Below, piece after piece: positions 1 through 15,100 of a stretch of 64,000 nt of DNA. The translations under genes and the position numbers were made by a program. This DNA comes from Cylicocyclus nassatus (lineage: Eukaryota > Nematoda > Chromadorea > Rhabditida > Strongylidae). The stretch is from contig CATQJL010000001.1 of NCBI GenBank assembly GCA_958299035.1, positions 31,359,554 to 31,423,553 of the forward strand, given 5' to 3'. Under the pieces are notes generated by a model. The model saw nothing but the letters and a program-made list of their open reading frames with translations. It did no database searches and was not told the DNA's origin. Each line of letters opens with the position of its first letter. Position 1 is the first letter of the stretch.

Positions 1-76
1 GATATTTTCATATCAGCTCTGACTAAAAGTCAGGTAAAATGAATCGACAAAATCGCGTCGGGACCGTCCTACATAC

Positions 77-184
77 CTTTGCGGCGGTATCTTTAGCGGT
101 CCCCAATGCACTTGCAGTCTTATCTGCAGCCGCTTCAGCGGTTTCTTTCATTGCATGGGCGACATCACCGGCGGTCTCTTTGGT
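77..184 (-). CDS. LEA-like gene exon 14 (three 11-mer units)
   Basis: Thirty-six codons (residues 311-346) between TTTCAG and donor GTATGT, phase 0. It divides into three 11-residue units, TKETAGDVAHA, MKETAEAAADK and TASALGTAKDT, plus AAK. This is the clearest LEA group 3 signature in the gene. The intact donor at 76-75 shows that further exons lie left of the window. Confidence 0.85.
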
Positions 185-3100
185 CTGAAATTGTTTACAT
201 TTTTTCCGAAACTTGAGAAAAAAACTGAATTTTTTCCGAATTTAGTATACAAAGGTGAAAATAAGTGAGAAAATTACCTTCTCAAAACCAGTAGCGATTG
301 CGCCACCAACAGTCGATGCTAATCCTTTAGCGGATTGGAATAGTGCGGAATCACCAAGCTGTAAGATTCACATAATTTTCAATAGCTAAAGCTGTTTTTC
401 CTCACTCCCCCCCCCCCCCCCACAAAAAAAACAAGATGCTCACCCCCTTCGACTCGTGTTCTACATGTCCGGCTTCGTGATAGGATTCGTGATGGATAGG
501 TTCTTTTTCTACAATGACTGTCTGAAAAAAATATGGTTTTGAAAAATGATGACGTCATAATCCGCATCAAAGTCGGAATTACTTTGAACACAAATTTTCC
601 TAGAATTTTTACAGCTTACGCTAACAGCATATTGTAGCGGCATAAACGGTATATTCAAGGAGACAGTGGTTACCAAATAAAGAACAAGGGGTTGTTTGAG
701 GACAAAAATTATACGAAGTTTGAATGAGTACTGCTTTTCGCGCAATTTCTACACATACGGTATCACACTGTAGCAAGAAGATACGGTAGGTCACTATAGA
801 CTTCGAAAGAAGTTTGATTTGAGTCGAATTTAGCATCACGTCATATAAAGCAAAATACGGTAAGATCACGGTACCTTGGTCTCCACTTTGACTCTGGGAT
901 CGTGCGCAACGTCTGCAGTTCTGAGGGTAGTTGCCTGAAATATGGGATGAAATTATGTTTACTTCACATATATTGCAAAACTTGCGCAGATAGTAAAAAA
1001 GTTGCAAAATTCTATGAATTGGTTTATAGCTCATTTTGAGCTTTTGATTGTTGTTCATAGTTTTTGTTGAACTTGCTCAAGCTATAGTTTTAGGAGTCTA
1101 GTCTCATAAAGTGGTTGGAAATTGAGAATATTACAATTTTTTCAATTAGTTATTTAGCACAGATTACAGGGTCATTTAAAGGTGGAACTCCTAACCATAA
1201 GAATTAGAGGCCGTGTCTCGGCAGAATTTAGTATTCCATTTTTCACCTTTTCAGAGCCTTCTCGCCATGAGGAATCCATACTATTCAGCGCATTAAAATA
1301 GCGAAAATGAGCTTTTTCCGAATCTTTTCAGGTCCACATTCAGTAAAGACACGCCGGTAGCCTTTCGTGCCCCGCCTCCCTAGTTCCGAGCCCCGCCCAC
1401 TTGTGCGTATTCTCCACTGAATGCGGACCTGTAAAGCTTCGGAAAAAGCTCATTTTCGCCATTTTCAGGCGCAAAAAAGATCAGATGTGGGTTCTTTATG
1501 GCGAGAAGGCTCCCAATAAGTAAAACTCTGGAAAACGAAATTCTGCCGAGACACTGCGTCAAAAATGTTTCTAGCGGCCCTCGAACCCTTTGACAAATCC
1601 TCTAAATTTTTACTATAGTGTTAAACTACTCTTCTATTATTTTTCTTCATCCAAGTTCTGCAATCACGACACTACATAAAACTATTCTCTACGAATCTTT
1701 TTTCAAATTCTCACCTTGGCTGCAGCGGCAGCCTTGTAACCCTCTCTTGCTCTGCGATCTAGCTCATCCATCGTTTTCGCCTAGATAACATTGTATAGAA
1801 ACTTTGAAACTTTCGAATGGCTGCGTTTCAGTGGTCGAATTGTGCAACTGCACCACTTTTAGCGCCCAGGCTCGATTGAATGGTACTCAGAGTTTTTGAG
1901 AAATTACCAAGTCCTCAATTTTGCCCCGTGGCTGTCTTCCACTCAGGACCGCTAACTAGCCAACATTTACTCTAGTCTATATAGTGTGAGTAAGCAACGG
2001 ACCATATTAGCTTATTATTCAGATTTAGAACCATACTATGGCCTAACGCTATTTTTTATTGTCACAGATACACTTACCTTGGCTGCTTCTGCAGCCAAGT
2101 ATGCGTCTGCGGCTTCTCGTTCTACTGGATTCAATTTTCTCACCGTCTAAACATTATTATGTGCTCCACGCCCACTAATTAATAAAGCAGAGTTGAAAAC
2201 GGTCAAAGAGTATTAGTGTGTTGCTGAAAATATTATTTCTAGTTGTCTTGTGGATGAAATTCACGCAAATTACGGCAAAACTATACCGCGCCATATTTTT
2301 TGATTTTATGATTCATTTCCTTCAATATACGCCTGGCAGTACATTAATTGTAGCCTATATGAGAGTGTTACATGTGGATAAGAGGTTAGTGTAAGTGCGT
2401 CCTTTAAATCGTGTATATTCAACCAACTGATTTTCTACTAGTGACACACAAGTCTTGCACCAAAAATTGTAAAAAATTCAGCTTAAAAATTTGATTAATT
2501 TTTGAGCATATAATTTGATTGTAACCTATATTAGAAGTTCTACTATATCCCAGAATTTTCGAGTTGAATGCAAAAATTGTATTAAAAAAATCCGATAGTC
2601 GTAACTGTTCGTACCTTCAGCAGGCAAGAATTTTTTTCGTATTTTATAGAAAAAGCATGTCATGAAACCAAAAATAGAAATAAACTGAGCATTTTTTAGA
2701 TTTAGCAATTTTAATTCAGAAAAATCTTGACTGCTTTTCTTCAGCTTGTCTCATTGCAATATGGCAATATAATAATTTGCCTCGAGCACTTTTAATCCAA
2801 TTTAACTGAATGAGCAAGATTTTTTGATTTCTTGAGAGCTGAAAAAAATTACAAATTTTCCACATTGTTAGTGCATAACTTACTTATCAATCTAAGCATT
2901 CGAATTATTTTTATAATCCTTTTTTATTTGAAAGAAAAATATCAAAAAACCCACCTCGACATGCTCAAATCCGCCCTCAAGCCTTTCGGCTGCATCTGGA
3001 TTTGCACTCGAGCCGAACATGAATCCCTTAGTTGCCTGGACCTAAAATTTAGGCCATTTTTTGAGATAACAAAATACTTTTTTGATTTTTTACGTACTGC

Positions 3101-6100
3101 ATCAGCAGCCGCTTCCTTAGTATCCTGAAGGACATCACCAACGCTATGAGCAGCGCCTGAAGTTGTCGTACTGGCGCTATGAAGCACCTGGAAAAGAATT
3201 TTCTGGTAATGTGTGCAGTTGCACAACATTATGATTGACGACATGCAGACTTGTTTGAGTTCTTTTGCAATCAAGATTGAACAGATTGTTTAGAAATCAA
3301 TTTTCCATCATATTCCAGAGATAAAGAATTTTCTATCAACTAATCGCAGAACAACTCAAACAGAAGGCGCCGACTATCAAGTATATTGTGCAATTGCACA
3401 TATCACACAGATTACACAGATCCATTCGACAGTGTATAATACACAAGCAAACATTCAATGTGTTCTCTCCAAGCATTATTTTGGTCCTCGGTATTAATTT
3501 GTTTCTCGAAAAAAGTTGGCAAGAAAGAAAAAATGTGCAATTTTTCTGTATCTTTGAAAAAATTCAACGACTTTTGTATCACTGACGATGAAGGCACACC
3601 AGATTTAACGCGAAAGTACACTAAATGACCAAGACAAGAAAAATGGGTTTACCGTACCTCTTCGGTTACATCGCCGACTTTGGCAGCAGCCGACTTTGCT
3701 GTTTCTTTGAGATCGTGCTAAAAAATCATAACTCATAGTTACTTTCACTTTAGATGAAAGTGAAACCTACAAAAAAACTCATAGCTGTAGAATCTTCTGA
3801 TTTGTTAGTAGATGAGTCCTGAAAGTGAAATGATTTGAGAAATATCTTTTGAGGGATAAAATACTGAAGGTTAAACGGCACGTAAGAGGACGAAGGGAGC
3901 GCTGGTAACAGCAACAGATGGATGGTTCGCGCGATAAGGCAAAAACACAAGCAACGTAGAAAAAACAAAGAGCTATAAATAGTGCGTGAGGAATTGGAAT
4001 GAAATGTTGGCGAGCTCAGGAGATGGATTATGTAAAAAAATATGAAGAAAAGCACGGATGAAATTTTGTGATATCTATATGGCAAGAGTGGCAAACGAAA
4101 AGCTGGTCAATCGTATGGTTGGTTAATATCCCTATTCTATGAAGTAAGTCCATCATAACTTCTCCTGACATATATCAAGACACGATGGAGGGGGGGGGGG
4201 TGGAGGGGGAAAGGAGAAAGCCAAAAATTCATCATGAAAAAGTCTTAACGATTATTTGGATGATTATTGGAGAAAACAATTTCCAGGGAGATACTCCTCC
4301 CGTGGCGGACCAAGGGATCCCCCCAATAATGGGTCGCAAAATTTCTGAAAATGGCCTGAGCTATAAAACAGCGCGGATGACTTGGTTTCAGTTGTAAACG
4401 ATTAAAATATATGATTTCCATATTTTTATATCGATGTAAATTAGCTTTGCAAGGAAAAAATTTCTAAAGCGCTACCGCTGGAATGTCGGTACGCGAATCT
4501 TACGAGGGAACGATCCCAACTTAAGGTGGCGAATTGGAATGAACCGCATACCATTAGATGCATCTTGATGAGCTGATTCCAAATCTATCTTCCACATCTG
4601 CGACAACGTTATTTGCAAAAAGTTAGGAGCGGTTGAAAATGTGAAGTTATTGGGGGTTTAATGCATAATGTGCTTCAAAATCCAACTTGAAAGTGCACGA
4701 CTAGCATGATATTGAGTGTACTGATTTCACGGAATGCTCACATTCAAAAGAAACACAAATAAGTGTTTTTGAACAGCTAAAAAGCAACTAAAGCTTTCTG
4801 GTAAAAGCTATGAGCAAGAAATCCAAATTTGGCAAATTTACAGCGCCATTTCTCGAAAATCAGTTGTTCAAAAATACTTATTTGTACTTGAAATCAGTAC
4901 ACCCAATATCATGCTAGTCATACACTTTCAAGTTGGATTTTGAAGCACATTATGCATTAAAACCCCAATAACTTCACATTTTCAACCGCTCATAACTTTT
5001 TGCAAATAACGTTGTCGCAGATATGGAAGGTAGATTTGGAACCAGCTCATCAAGGCGCATCTAATAATATGCGGTTCATTCCAAATCGCCACCTTAAGTT
5101 AGGATCGTTCCCTCGTTAGAAGCATCTCAGAAAGTTTCATAGCGCCCCCCCCCCCCCACCCGAATAACTCTCTCTGACGGCCACCAGATATTCATATTTG
5201 CTGGATACGATTTTTTCTCAATGTCTGGTCAAGTCTGTTTTCACCATATTTCTCAAATAGATACTAGCAAATGAAGTGTTGTACCAGGTGGTCACTCCCC
5301 TTTTTTCTTCTTAAAAAATTAAAATATACTGCCCCGTAAAAGGAAATCAGATGCACAGTCTTCTCACCAAGTTCATCTTCAGAAAGGCTATGAGATTGAT
5401 TATAGGTGACTCTGAGGTGAAGAACGACTGAGGTGAAAACAGAAAAGATTCTCTTCCCTCCCCCCCCCCCCCCGGCTTAGAACTGTCCCAAAAACAGGGT
5501 AAACTATAGTATTGTTGCTGTTCAAAAACTAAAACTGAACTCTGTTTACTGCTTGAAAAACAACGATGAGAAATTGGGACCCCCTTAATATTTCGACGAA
5601 ACAAATGCAAGTTTTTTAGCCATATAGAGGACAAATCAACATTTCGAACAAAGAAGTGCTAGATACATATCTATTTACATTCACGTGTTTATCAACCAGC
5701 AGAACGAATGATTATTTTTGGAAGAAAACAAAATGCAAAGCCCCAAACTTCATTTTTGCGACATATGATTCCTACACTAAATTCTATTCCTTTTTTTGTG
5801 ATGGAGACGATCATGCAGTATTTGAAACAAAGGATCAATGAAACAAAAGGGTTGATTTGTGAATCAAATTACGGAGTCATTGAAATGCAAAGCTGTCAGG
5901 TGACCGAGTTGATCGCTCGCACTGATCGAAAATTCTAGAAAACGGTATGAGACACATCACTAAGCATTCTAAACCTATGCGTGCTGGTTCTGATGGAGAA
6001 AAGGCCAGAACAAATAATTACGACGTTATAATTTTGTAGGAAAAGAAATATGGTCACGGAATCTTCCAGAAACATTCCCTAAACCCTGTATATCCTAGCC

Positions 6101-9100
6101 ATACCATCAGAAATTCATATTCGAAGGGATACGACTGCCATTTTGGAATGATAGTTCACTTCGCGATAACTATTGTGAAGGCAATGCCGTGACAGATGGA
6201 TAAACATCCGGCCAATTACTAATGGAGATAAACATATGGCTGAGATGATATTGCCTCGGTATGGATGTATAGTGTGCACAACAATTTGAAAATTGATTTG
6301 TAAAAAAAGTCGCAAGAAAAAAATTCACATTTGTTAAAAAGAAAGCATCACTTATCACGCCAAATAGGTCGGTAAATATAGACTATAAAAATACTGAAGG
6401 CATCGATTTCGTGCTCTAGAGTTAAATGACGAGTTACGAAATGTATTGTTCGCTATTTGAATGATTTATGCAGCACGAGACATTGCATGTCGATATTTTC
6501 ATGACCGATTCAAAGCAGCTATAAATAACGATCAGCAGAACACATAATAGTGATGTTATTCGCATGAACTAAAAAATGTTAAATCACCATTATAAATGGT
6601 AGCTTCGGAGCAAAATCTAACCTTGCATGGAAAGTGAAAACGTTTGTGCAGAAACAGATTTCCTTCGTGACAAAAATTTTCTATCAATTTTAATGAAAAG
6701 CGGATCTTCAGGGCTATTTCCAGAACTCTCCATCAGATGCATATAGACTTCCAGTCCAATGCTGATAAGTCAAAAGATATGTTTCTGGAAAGGATCCAGA
6801 GCAGACCCCTAATTTCACAATTAATCAATTCAGAGGCCAATGATGGTCTTCAATAACTCCATATTTTTACATTGGAAACTTATCAAAGGGTTCAATGGGG
6901 AATAATTTGATTTAAGACTTTGATGATAAAGAGTAGCACCACCAACTTTTGATTTACTTAATGGTGATGATAATAATCCTCACATCTCAAATATTCCATC
7001 CACTCATTATTTTTTCATTTATTACAGTAGTCCTAAGCCCCGTGCTACAAAAGCGGTAGATGTAACTTGATGATTCGGTATCTACTAACAAAAAGAATTC
7101 AAAGACAATGGATTCATCTAGTTCAGTTCTGGTCTAGTTGTTTCACTGAAAAAGTTAAAGGCACTAAGGATTTTATGTGGAAGACTTGACAAGGAAAACT
7201 GAAATAAAAATGTGTATAGTTCGCATCCATAAGAGTTTCAAATTCCTAGAAGCGTCTGATATGTCTGATTTCAGCAAAAATTAGAGCGGTTGTTATATGG
7301 GATTTCCAAATGATTCAAAGCAAGATAAAAATGGAATCTGACCAGATCGTAAAGTTTTATTGAAGAATTATGCGAAAACAATGGCGTGACTTGAAGAACA
7401 AGCCTTCAATTTGACGTGAATATGGGACTCACAAGTTTTTAAATTTTGATTGAACTTCGACCGGTTAAGCAGAGGCTTGATAGCATTCTAACTAAATAAA
7501 AGTATAAAATTTGATCACGACGGCTGTCCACGCACGATTAATGATGGGGACGGAATGTTAGAAGACTCAAGACTCTCCCCAGACAGTGTTTAACAGTGTT
7601 TTGATATGCAAACATGATTCACATCTTTACAATGTGGGCAGAAAGTTCTGCAGTATTGCGAAATATTCGCTGGTGTTACAACCATGCTGGACGGGGCTAG
7701 CGAAAAACATCGTGTTCTTTGTTGCTTGATAAATTATATATATGGAATGATTCATATATTGTCGGAAGAAATTAGGGCTAATGTTCGAGTGTAAAATCTA
7801 CTGTAAGTAAGGTTAAGAGAGATATGGGCACGACACGGGTACGGTAAGGTTACGATAGTAACTCGTTTGCACGTAGAAGTGATTATTTTCACGCAGTTAT
7901 AGCTGCAAATACCTCTCCTGCAAAACTTATATGCTCTCGCCTCACCCACTTCCCTTTCCAAAAAACAGTACATCGATTATGTAAGTCAAACATAACGAGA
8001 TGTAAATATGCGGCTGCTATGCAAATCCTCCTTGTCTCCTCACTTCTCGAAAATTCTCCCACATAAAACTTTTCCCCCGCATGATTACCCCCCCCCCCCA
8101 AGTCAGTCACAAGTTATATCGACGTGATGTTCACATGCCTTCTGCAAGACTGTCTGGCCTGCAAAGTACTGTTTTTATCAGCACAGACACCATCTTACAC
8201 CCCCCCCCCCCCCCGCTCTCCAACTGTTCATTGAGATTTTTGCTGCTCTCTAGCAACGAAAACTCTCAAGAATACCTATCACATGACCTAAAGCGAAACA
8301 AACAATAAACTAGTTTGATAATGGAGGAAATGGTCAATGGAAGGATGGGTAAAAAAACAGGCCATAGGACGTGTTGATTCCAAACCCTCAAAATCAACAC
8401 TAGCCTTTTTGGGTATCAAAACACATTCTGGAAACGAGGTCAATGCAGTAATTTTTAAGTCAGGAAAATACGGATTTACATAGCAATCGTTTATCGTTGA
8501 ATCTGCAGTACACTTCCAACCAAATTTTCCGAATGACTCGCAGCGAAATATTAAAAAAACCAAGTTTTATGCATAAAATAAATCTAAGACGTTGAGTATT
8601 TACAGGCAGAAGTGGACTGTATAAGAAGACCAACTTTGATCTTGTATCGTCACTCATTTATATCTTAACTAAGAACTTTAACAAAGGGACAAAATTGGAA
8701 AATTTCAGCTCATACTGAGTTAGAAAATTTCCTATAATACATAAGCAGCAGGAAATTGGAACCAGGATAAAATCAGGGTGTTCAAGAATTTCTGAATTAT
8801 AGCTCTAATGAGAATAATATAAATGATATGATTCTCTGAGCTAAATTCATTCAATGGTTCAAAAACAAATGGAGGATTTCAGTTGCGTTCTTGAGGAATT
8901 TGGAGCAAAGAGCATTCTACCTAGAGGACTTACAGAATTTTGCCATTATCACATTTTCGTAAGATTTACTGCTAATGAAGGTGTTTATAACAAGATCAAG
9001 AAAGCAAAAAGCTATTCTGTTTTTTGTGCGCGCCCTGCGCGAAACAAATGAAGAATTCAAGAATAAGTTAAAAAACGTATGGCTATATAAATCCAGACAG

Positions 9101-12100
9101 ATAGCATTTTTCTTCGATTCATTTGACTCAAAACTGCAAACAGCAAAATTGCGCTCAATAAGATTATAAAAAAATACTGGAGAAGGGGGAGATCTGTATG
9201 ATTTCGATCTGATACTTCCGCTTAGTTTGCGTTATTGGTTTACATAACAGCACTGTATGATATATAAGAGCTAAATAAATAACCGAAGTATACGTACGAT
9301 ATTTGAGCTCGAGAAAAAAAACATTTGCTGCTAGTCAGTTCGCTCGAACAGGAGCCGAACACATAACGAAACAGCTCTGCTGCTGAGTGATTGGCCAGCT
9401 GTTGCTGTTCACCTCCGATTTGCCGCTGAGAGCTGTCGGAGCTATCGCTCACACTATTGTAAATGAACACCAAAATATTAGGGAATGCAATAATAGGAAT
9501 TGGAAAATTTAGTCCACATCGTTTTACTGCCCTATAATTCTTTGTAAGTACAAAAAGCCGTAGTCAAGCTGAAATTTTTGTAGAAGATGAAGAAATGGGT
9601 AAGAGAAGAAGGGAGAAACGGAAGAAGGACTCCTAAAGTCATCACAGCCTCCGTAGCAGGATTAGACTTGAGACCGTCCAGCACCATTTTCAATCAAGAA
9701 GAGCGGAATCCTCCGCCGCATCGATGGATGAGTCACGAAAAAGCGAACAAAGCCGTACGCTAGGATCAATCACTGTGAAAAACAAATGCGTCTGCGGGGA
9801 GGATGAATGAGGTGACTGATGGGGGAGGAATGCGGCAGAATGGAAAATTTGCGGGATCAGAAGTGCAGCCGAACAAGATGATATTCCATAGGAAAATCCT
9901 ACATAATTTGTTATTCATGTGATTTACAAATTGTGAAAATTTCCCGCAGTTCTTCAATGTACCTTGATGAAGAGATGTAATGAGGTGAAGCTAGTCAGAG
10001 TTATACTAAGGATAACTAACGAGTAAGTGAGAAATTTTCTAATATTGATGTGAAATCAAGAGCAATACCCAGGCTATGCATATTGCTTCGACTTTGAACG
10101 TCTTAATGAAACTTTCATTCCAAAATCTTTAAAGCGAAATTCGAGAAAATAAGAGTCTCCATTCCAGTTCAAATGATTTTTTCAAGATGGGACACCTCTT
10201 ATATCTCAAGAAAAGGCAAAACAGGAATTCTGTATACTCAGACCATGGCATGGGCCCTCTTTAATTGAAAGTACATAGAAACAATATCTCAGCATGCTTC
10301 TTAGATTATTCTCTGCTCTGGGTTTTCTGAATATGCTGGGCGAAAGATGCATAACCAGAGAAGTGCTTCAAAATTTTTGCCAATGAAAAATTCTATTTTG
10401 TAATAATCTGCACTGAACACTGTTTATACATTTTTGGACAATGCACATAGATCTGTGGTTCAGATTAGTGATATAAGAGATGTTTAGCTTTTGAAATCCA
10501 TGAAGATCCCAAGGTCCTTTCAAGCAATAAAGTATGAAAAATTCCATAGGCACTGGAGGGGCAAAATCAATTTTTGAGTGAGCTCGTTTTCCTCTCGAAC
10601 GCAATAATTACAGCAGCAATTCCGAGGCATTTCTGTTTGAGCCAATCATCTGAGCATCTGCCGTGCTCATTGTGATTGGTGCAGTTCTTTAGAAAAAGAG
10701 GCATTCCATTGTCAAGAGCTTGCTGTTAGGATATCTCGCATTCTCTTCCATTATGATTGCTGGGGGAGGGGGGGGGGGGGTAATCGGCAGAACGAAAGAG
10801 TGGTGAACGAAAATGAAGAACCAGCAAACGAGGTGAAGAGTTTGTTATCATAAATTCAGAAGATACGATTTTAAGTGCAAGATGAAAATGAGATTTCCCA
10901 GCTGGTTTCAAAAGGTGTTTAAAAAGCAAAAAAATATTGCTAAAAATTGTAAGTGCCTCAGATAAGATTTTGAAGAAGATAAGCAAGGAAAATTATAAAG
11001 TTGACACTTCGAATTATCGAAAAAGTGTGAAAATCATTGTGCTGAAACGTTTATCATCTTAAAAATGTTTAAGAAAACTATTAAACAATAGAAAGAAGAT
11101 ACTGTAAACACCAAAAATTTCCAGTACATTTTTCGCAGAAAGAATGGACAATGCTGTAAAAGATGCATTTTTCGCAAGACAGTATAACCTCGTGTCCGAG
11201 ATCATAAAGATGGGCTGTAAGAAGAGCGAAAGTTCGGAAAAAAATTGTTTTCGACGAGATTTCCAGTCGATTTTCAATGACATAGCATCAAAGTCCATAT
11301 TTATAGTTTTTTCTTGAATCAATGGTAGAGAAGTTACTGACGAGTGAAGGAGTAAGGGAGAAATGATTTTTAGATTACAATGGTACCACAACCATGATTT
11401 TTTATGAGATTCTGCCAAGCATTACCCTTAAACATTTTCCACTTTTTTGCAAATTTTCTTCTTTTGCTATGAGTGTTATAAATAAGAGTTTCAGTCAGTT
11501 TCCAGTGAAAAAAAGTTAAAAAAGCTATTTTAGCATTTTTCGGGATAAACTCTGATAAAACTGCAAAACATGAGTAAATAATTTGCGCAAAAGAAATTAC
11601 GGGACAAGATAGATGAAGCAAAAAATCAAAAAAAAAATGTTTGAAATTGATTCATCTTATTTGCTAAGTTCAACATCATTATTTGTTACTTACACCTATT
11701 ACTGAAAAAAACTTAGTTCATCCATAACTTTTCACGAAAACTCAAATTTTAGGTATTTTTTACATACTATACCATAGAGCAATGCCTTACGTGAAATGAG
11801 GTAGGAAAGGAGTGAGAAAGAGAAAGAGGGGGGGGGGCAGAGATAAGAAATAGAAAGAACAGGCATTAGATTGCAGGGGGGGGGGGGGAAGAGACAGAAG
11901 AACGAAATATGCTCAAAATAACGCAGTTCGCACTCAAATTGCTGAAATAACTATTCCCCGAAACCAGTTGTTCAAAATTTACGAGAAATACCGCGCCCCA
12001 ACCAGATCCCACAACATCTACCGTATCCCCAAAACAACCACTGTTCAAATGATTCATAGTAAATCGCAATGATTCATATTTATAACAACAATGACAAATT

Positions 12101-15100
12101 TTTCAATCGATACGTATTTCATAAATGGATATGAGAATGCAATAATATGACTCTAAGTAACGACCTCTGGTCACAAAAGCAATTACGCGCCACACCACCA
12201 ACGAAAGCGACCCGCGCGTCTGGCGCTGGCAATTTCGCTCAATTTGGTCAATTCGAAGGGGATGGGGAGGGGTCCATCCGAGTACCACATGCAATACTAA
12301 TGAGAACACAGAAGCCGAAAACCATCAATTTTAAACCCGAGAGAGTGAAGAGGCCAAAGGTCAAAATCAGGGGGAAAAACTATGTTGCATAGGGATGATT
12401 CCCAGTCGACGCCATTAACAATTCAACAAGTGCGAAATTATTTGACAGACGCTCGAAACCACAAAAAAATCTTTGATTCTAGTGGATTCGTCGTTCATCT
12501 GATGTGTATTCTCATCCGCTCATTCTGGCTCTTTCTTACCAACTAGTATATTTTCGGCTGCCCCTGCTATTCGAACATCTTTCATTTTTTACTCACCTGA
12601 TTGCTAATGATTATTTCGCGAACTTCGAAAGTTTGGATTACCGTTTCATTCACATATTTGCACTTAAATAACAGTGAAAGAATATCTAGAATATCCTGAG
12701 GATACTCTTCGTTATTATCTCCTAGATTTTCTCTTTCTGCACCTACATTTCGCCCATCCATTTCTGGACTGATATATCATCGGACTTCACTTGTTGGTTG
12801 ATATCATTGCTATTTATTTGATTACTAGTTATTTATTTAATTGTTCCAGCTATCGAGTGACCCGGTGATCAATCAAACTTTTGAAAAGCCTATTGGTTTA
12901 TCAATTCACTTAAGACTCTCATTCATGCAATCATTCTTCCTCATTTACCCAAGTATTCACTCTCATTCATTTTTATTTTCATAATGTTCACTCACTCATT
13001 CCATTCATTCATTTATTCATCATGTACTTTCATTTATTGAAATCCACTGGTCATTGTGCATCAAAACATTATCCATGAAAAACTTCATTGACGTGGTTTA
13101 TTTGACTTCAAAAATTATTTGCATTCGAAAATTATTTCCATCCAGACAATTATAACCTTCAGATACCAGACCGAACTGGTTATTTATTCACCGGCACACT
13201 TCTTCATTCATTGACTATAACAATCTTTTATTTTCCTCACTCTTAAGACCGTATATTTTTTTGCAAAAATATTTAGTAAGTAATCTAGTAATTTCAATCG
13301 TTCATTCTCCAACACCCTTCTTCTCTTCTCCTTACAATCAAAACTTATTATTTATTTTTATGATTATTACTTCACTATTAATCTGCCTGTAATATTCGAA
13401 AAAAAAAGTGAAAATAAATCGAAAGGGCATGATTCAGTGGGGAAGTTTCAACAAAAGCAGGATCCGAGAACTTGTGCAAAGACTTTAGAAACAGCTGGAA
13501 AATGCACACAGAGCAGGTGGTTTGAAGTGCCAGACATGGCTGAGCCATTCAATCAGTCAGTAGTCACGAAGAAACTGCATGCAATGTGCACAAACACAAC
13601 CTGTGGCAGCAGATGAAAGTGAACAACTGCTTAGTGCTGGTCCTGCCGAGCAGAGCAACAACACGTGAGTGCCGATAAACACGCATAACATCGGAGATCA
13701 TCCAGTTCAATTATGAAATAACGATACAAAGCTATGGATGTAGAAAGAGTAGAAGATCAAATGTAAAGAATGGATTTGCTGGAATGGAGTAAAGAAAAGG
13801 AGTGATATGCAAGTGAGTGGGTGATGGAATAAAGTGAACGAAAATAATGGAAGGATAGAATAAGATAAGATGGGAAATGATGAGAATGAGATGAATAGGA
13901 TGAAGCAGAATGAATAAAATGAGTATGAAAGTGTACGGATGAATGCTGAGACAACTAATGAGGACTGTAAAATGCATGAGCAAGATTCGGACAAAAATCT
14001 TCGGAGCATTTTTGCTTGGGGCCAAAAATCATATTATTTCATAGCTATGTACATAATTTATCACATTTACTACCATTCTTAACAAAATTTATCTAAAATT
14101 AGTAACACTTTTGATTCAACCCATGCCATGCTAAACTAGCGACAAAACTCAGTCTCCTCCCTTCTTCGCAGGAAAATATTATTTGAACCCGATGTGATGC
14201 GTGGAGTGGTATGAGGGAGGAGGGGGGGGGGGGACAAAAACGACAAAAATTCACATATAGAGGTTGGCCTTGACCCTGTCCTTCAACAAACGCCTTTGGA
14301 ACGCTGAACCTCCTAGCAAGCTTTGAACTCGGAAAGTGCTCCACGAAAACTTACAGTTATTTTTAGGAGAAACAATCTCTTTGTACAGTTTTTTGATACA
14401 AGTCCATTCCAGAAATTTTGCGACTGCCCTCCCCCCCCCCCCTCCGCCCTCCCTTGCACATTATGTGCACATTTTGTAAAACTTTCGTGAAAGGACTGGA
14501 GTTGCAGGTCGTCTGCGCATAACCCTTGTTGACAAATGAATTAGCGTAGCGAAAGGGACACCACTTACGAGGAAAGAACAAACTTCCGGACGTAATTACA
14601 CATAAAGTTCATTTTCGATGTTGTTTGTCCACCAACGAGACTTCTTGGGGACACTATGACTCATGGGAAGAAACTCGCCCAAAATCTGGACAGGAGCGGG
14701 GGGGGGGGGTGGAAGGGGCAATGATCCATTCGAACTCAACGGGCCAGACATATTGGCACCATAAGGGATATACGATCATGTGGGAATCGCAAGGAGATCC
14801 GAATGACTGAGCGCATCTGGAATGCGTCGTCGCTGAAACACCATAAAGGACGCCAGATTGCGGACAAAAACTATGGAGAAAATGCGAAGGGCATTGTTCG
14901 TCGCTATTCGAACAATGACCGTACATTTAGGCAAAAAAATCCACGACGAGGTTCGGAAGTGTCGATGACTTTCAATGCAGGTGCGTTGCTTTTTCGGGGG
15001 GGGGGGGGGAGAGAGAGAAAGGGAGGGGTCTGGATGGAATGTCGGGCTGAACCGAATCGATTGTTGGAAAAACAGTGAAGCTCGTCCTGGTACAGCTGTT

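Noticed and set aside
9240..9473. Minus-strand frame with SVSDSSDSSQRQIGGEQQQ as a possible intronic exon
   Set aside because: The nearby AG sites give stops or wrong phase in the LEA-like gene; no independent gene structure around it.
13707..14025. Overlapping minus-strand frames of about 100 codons, rich in His, Ser, Phe and Leu
   Set aside because: Direct product of the purine-rich tract on the plus strand; all three minus frames stay open because of composition.
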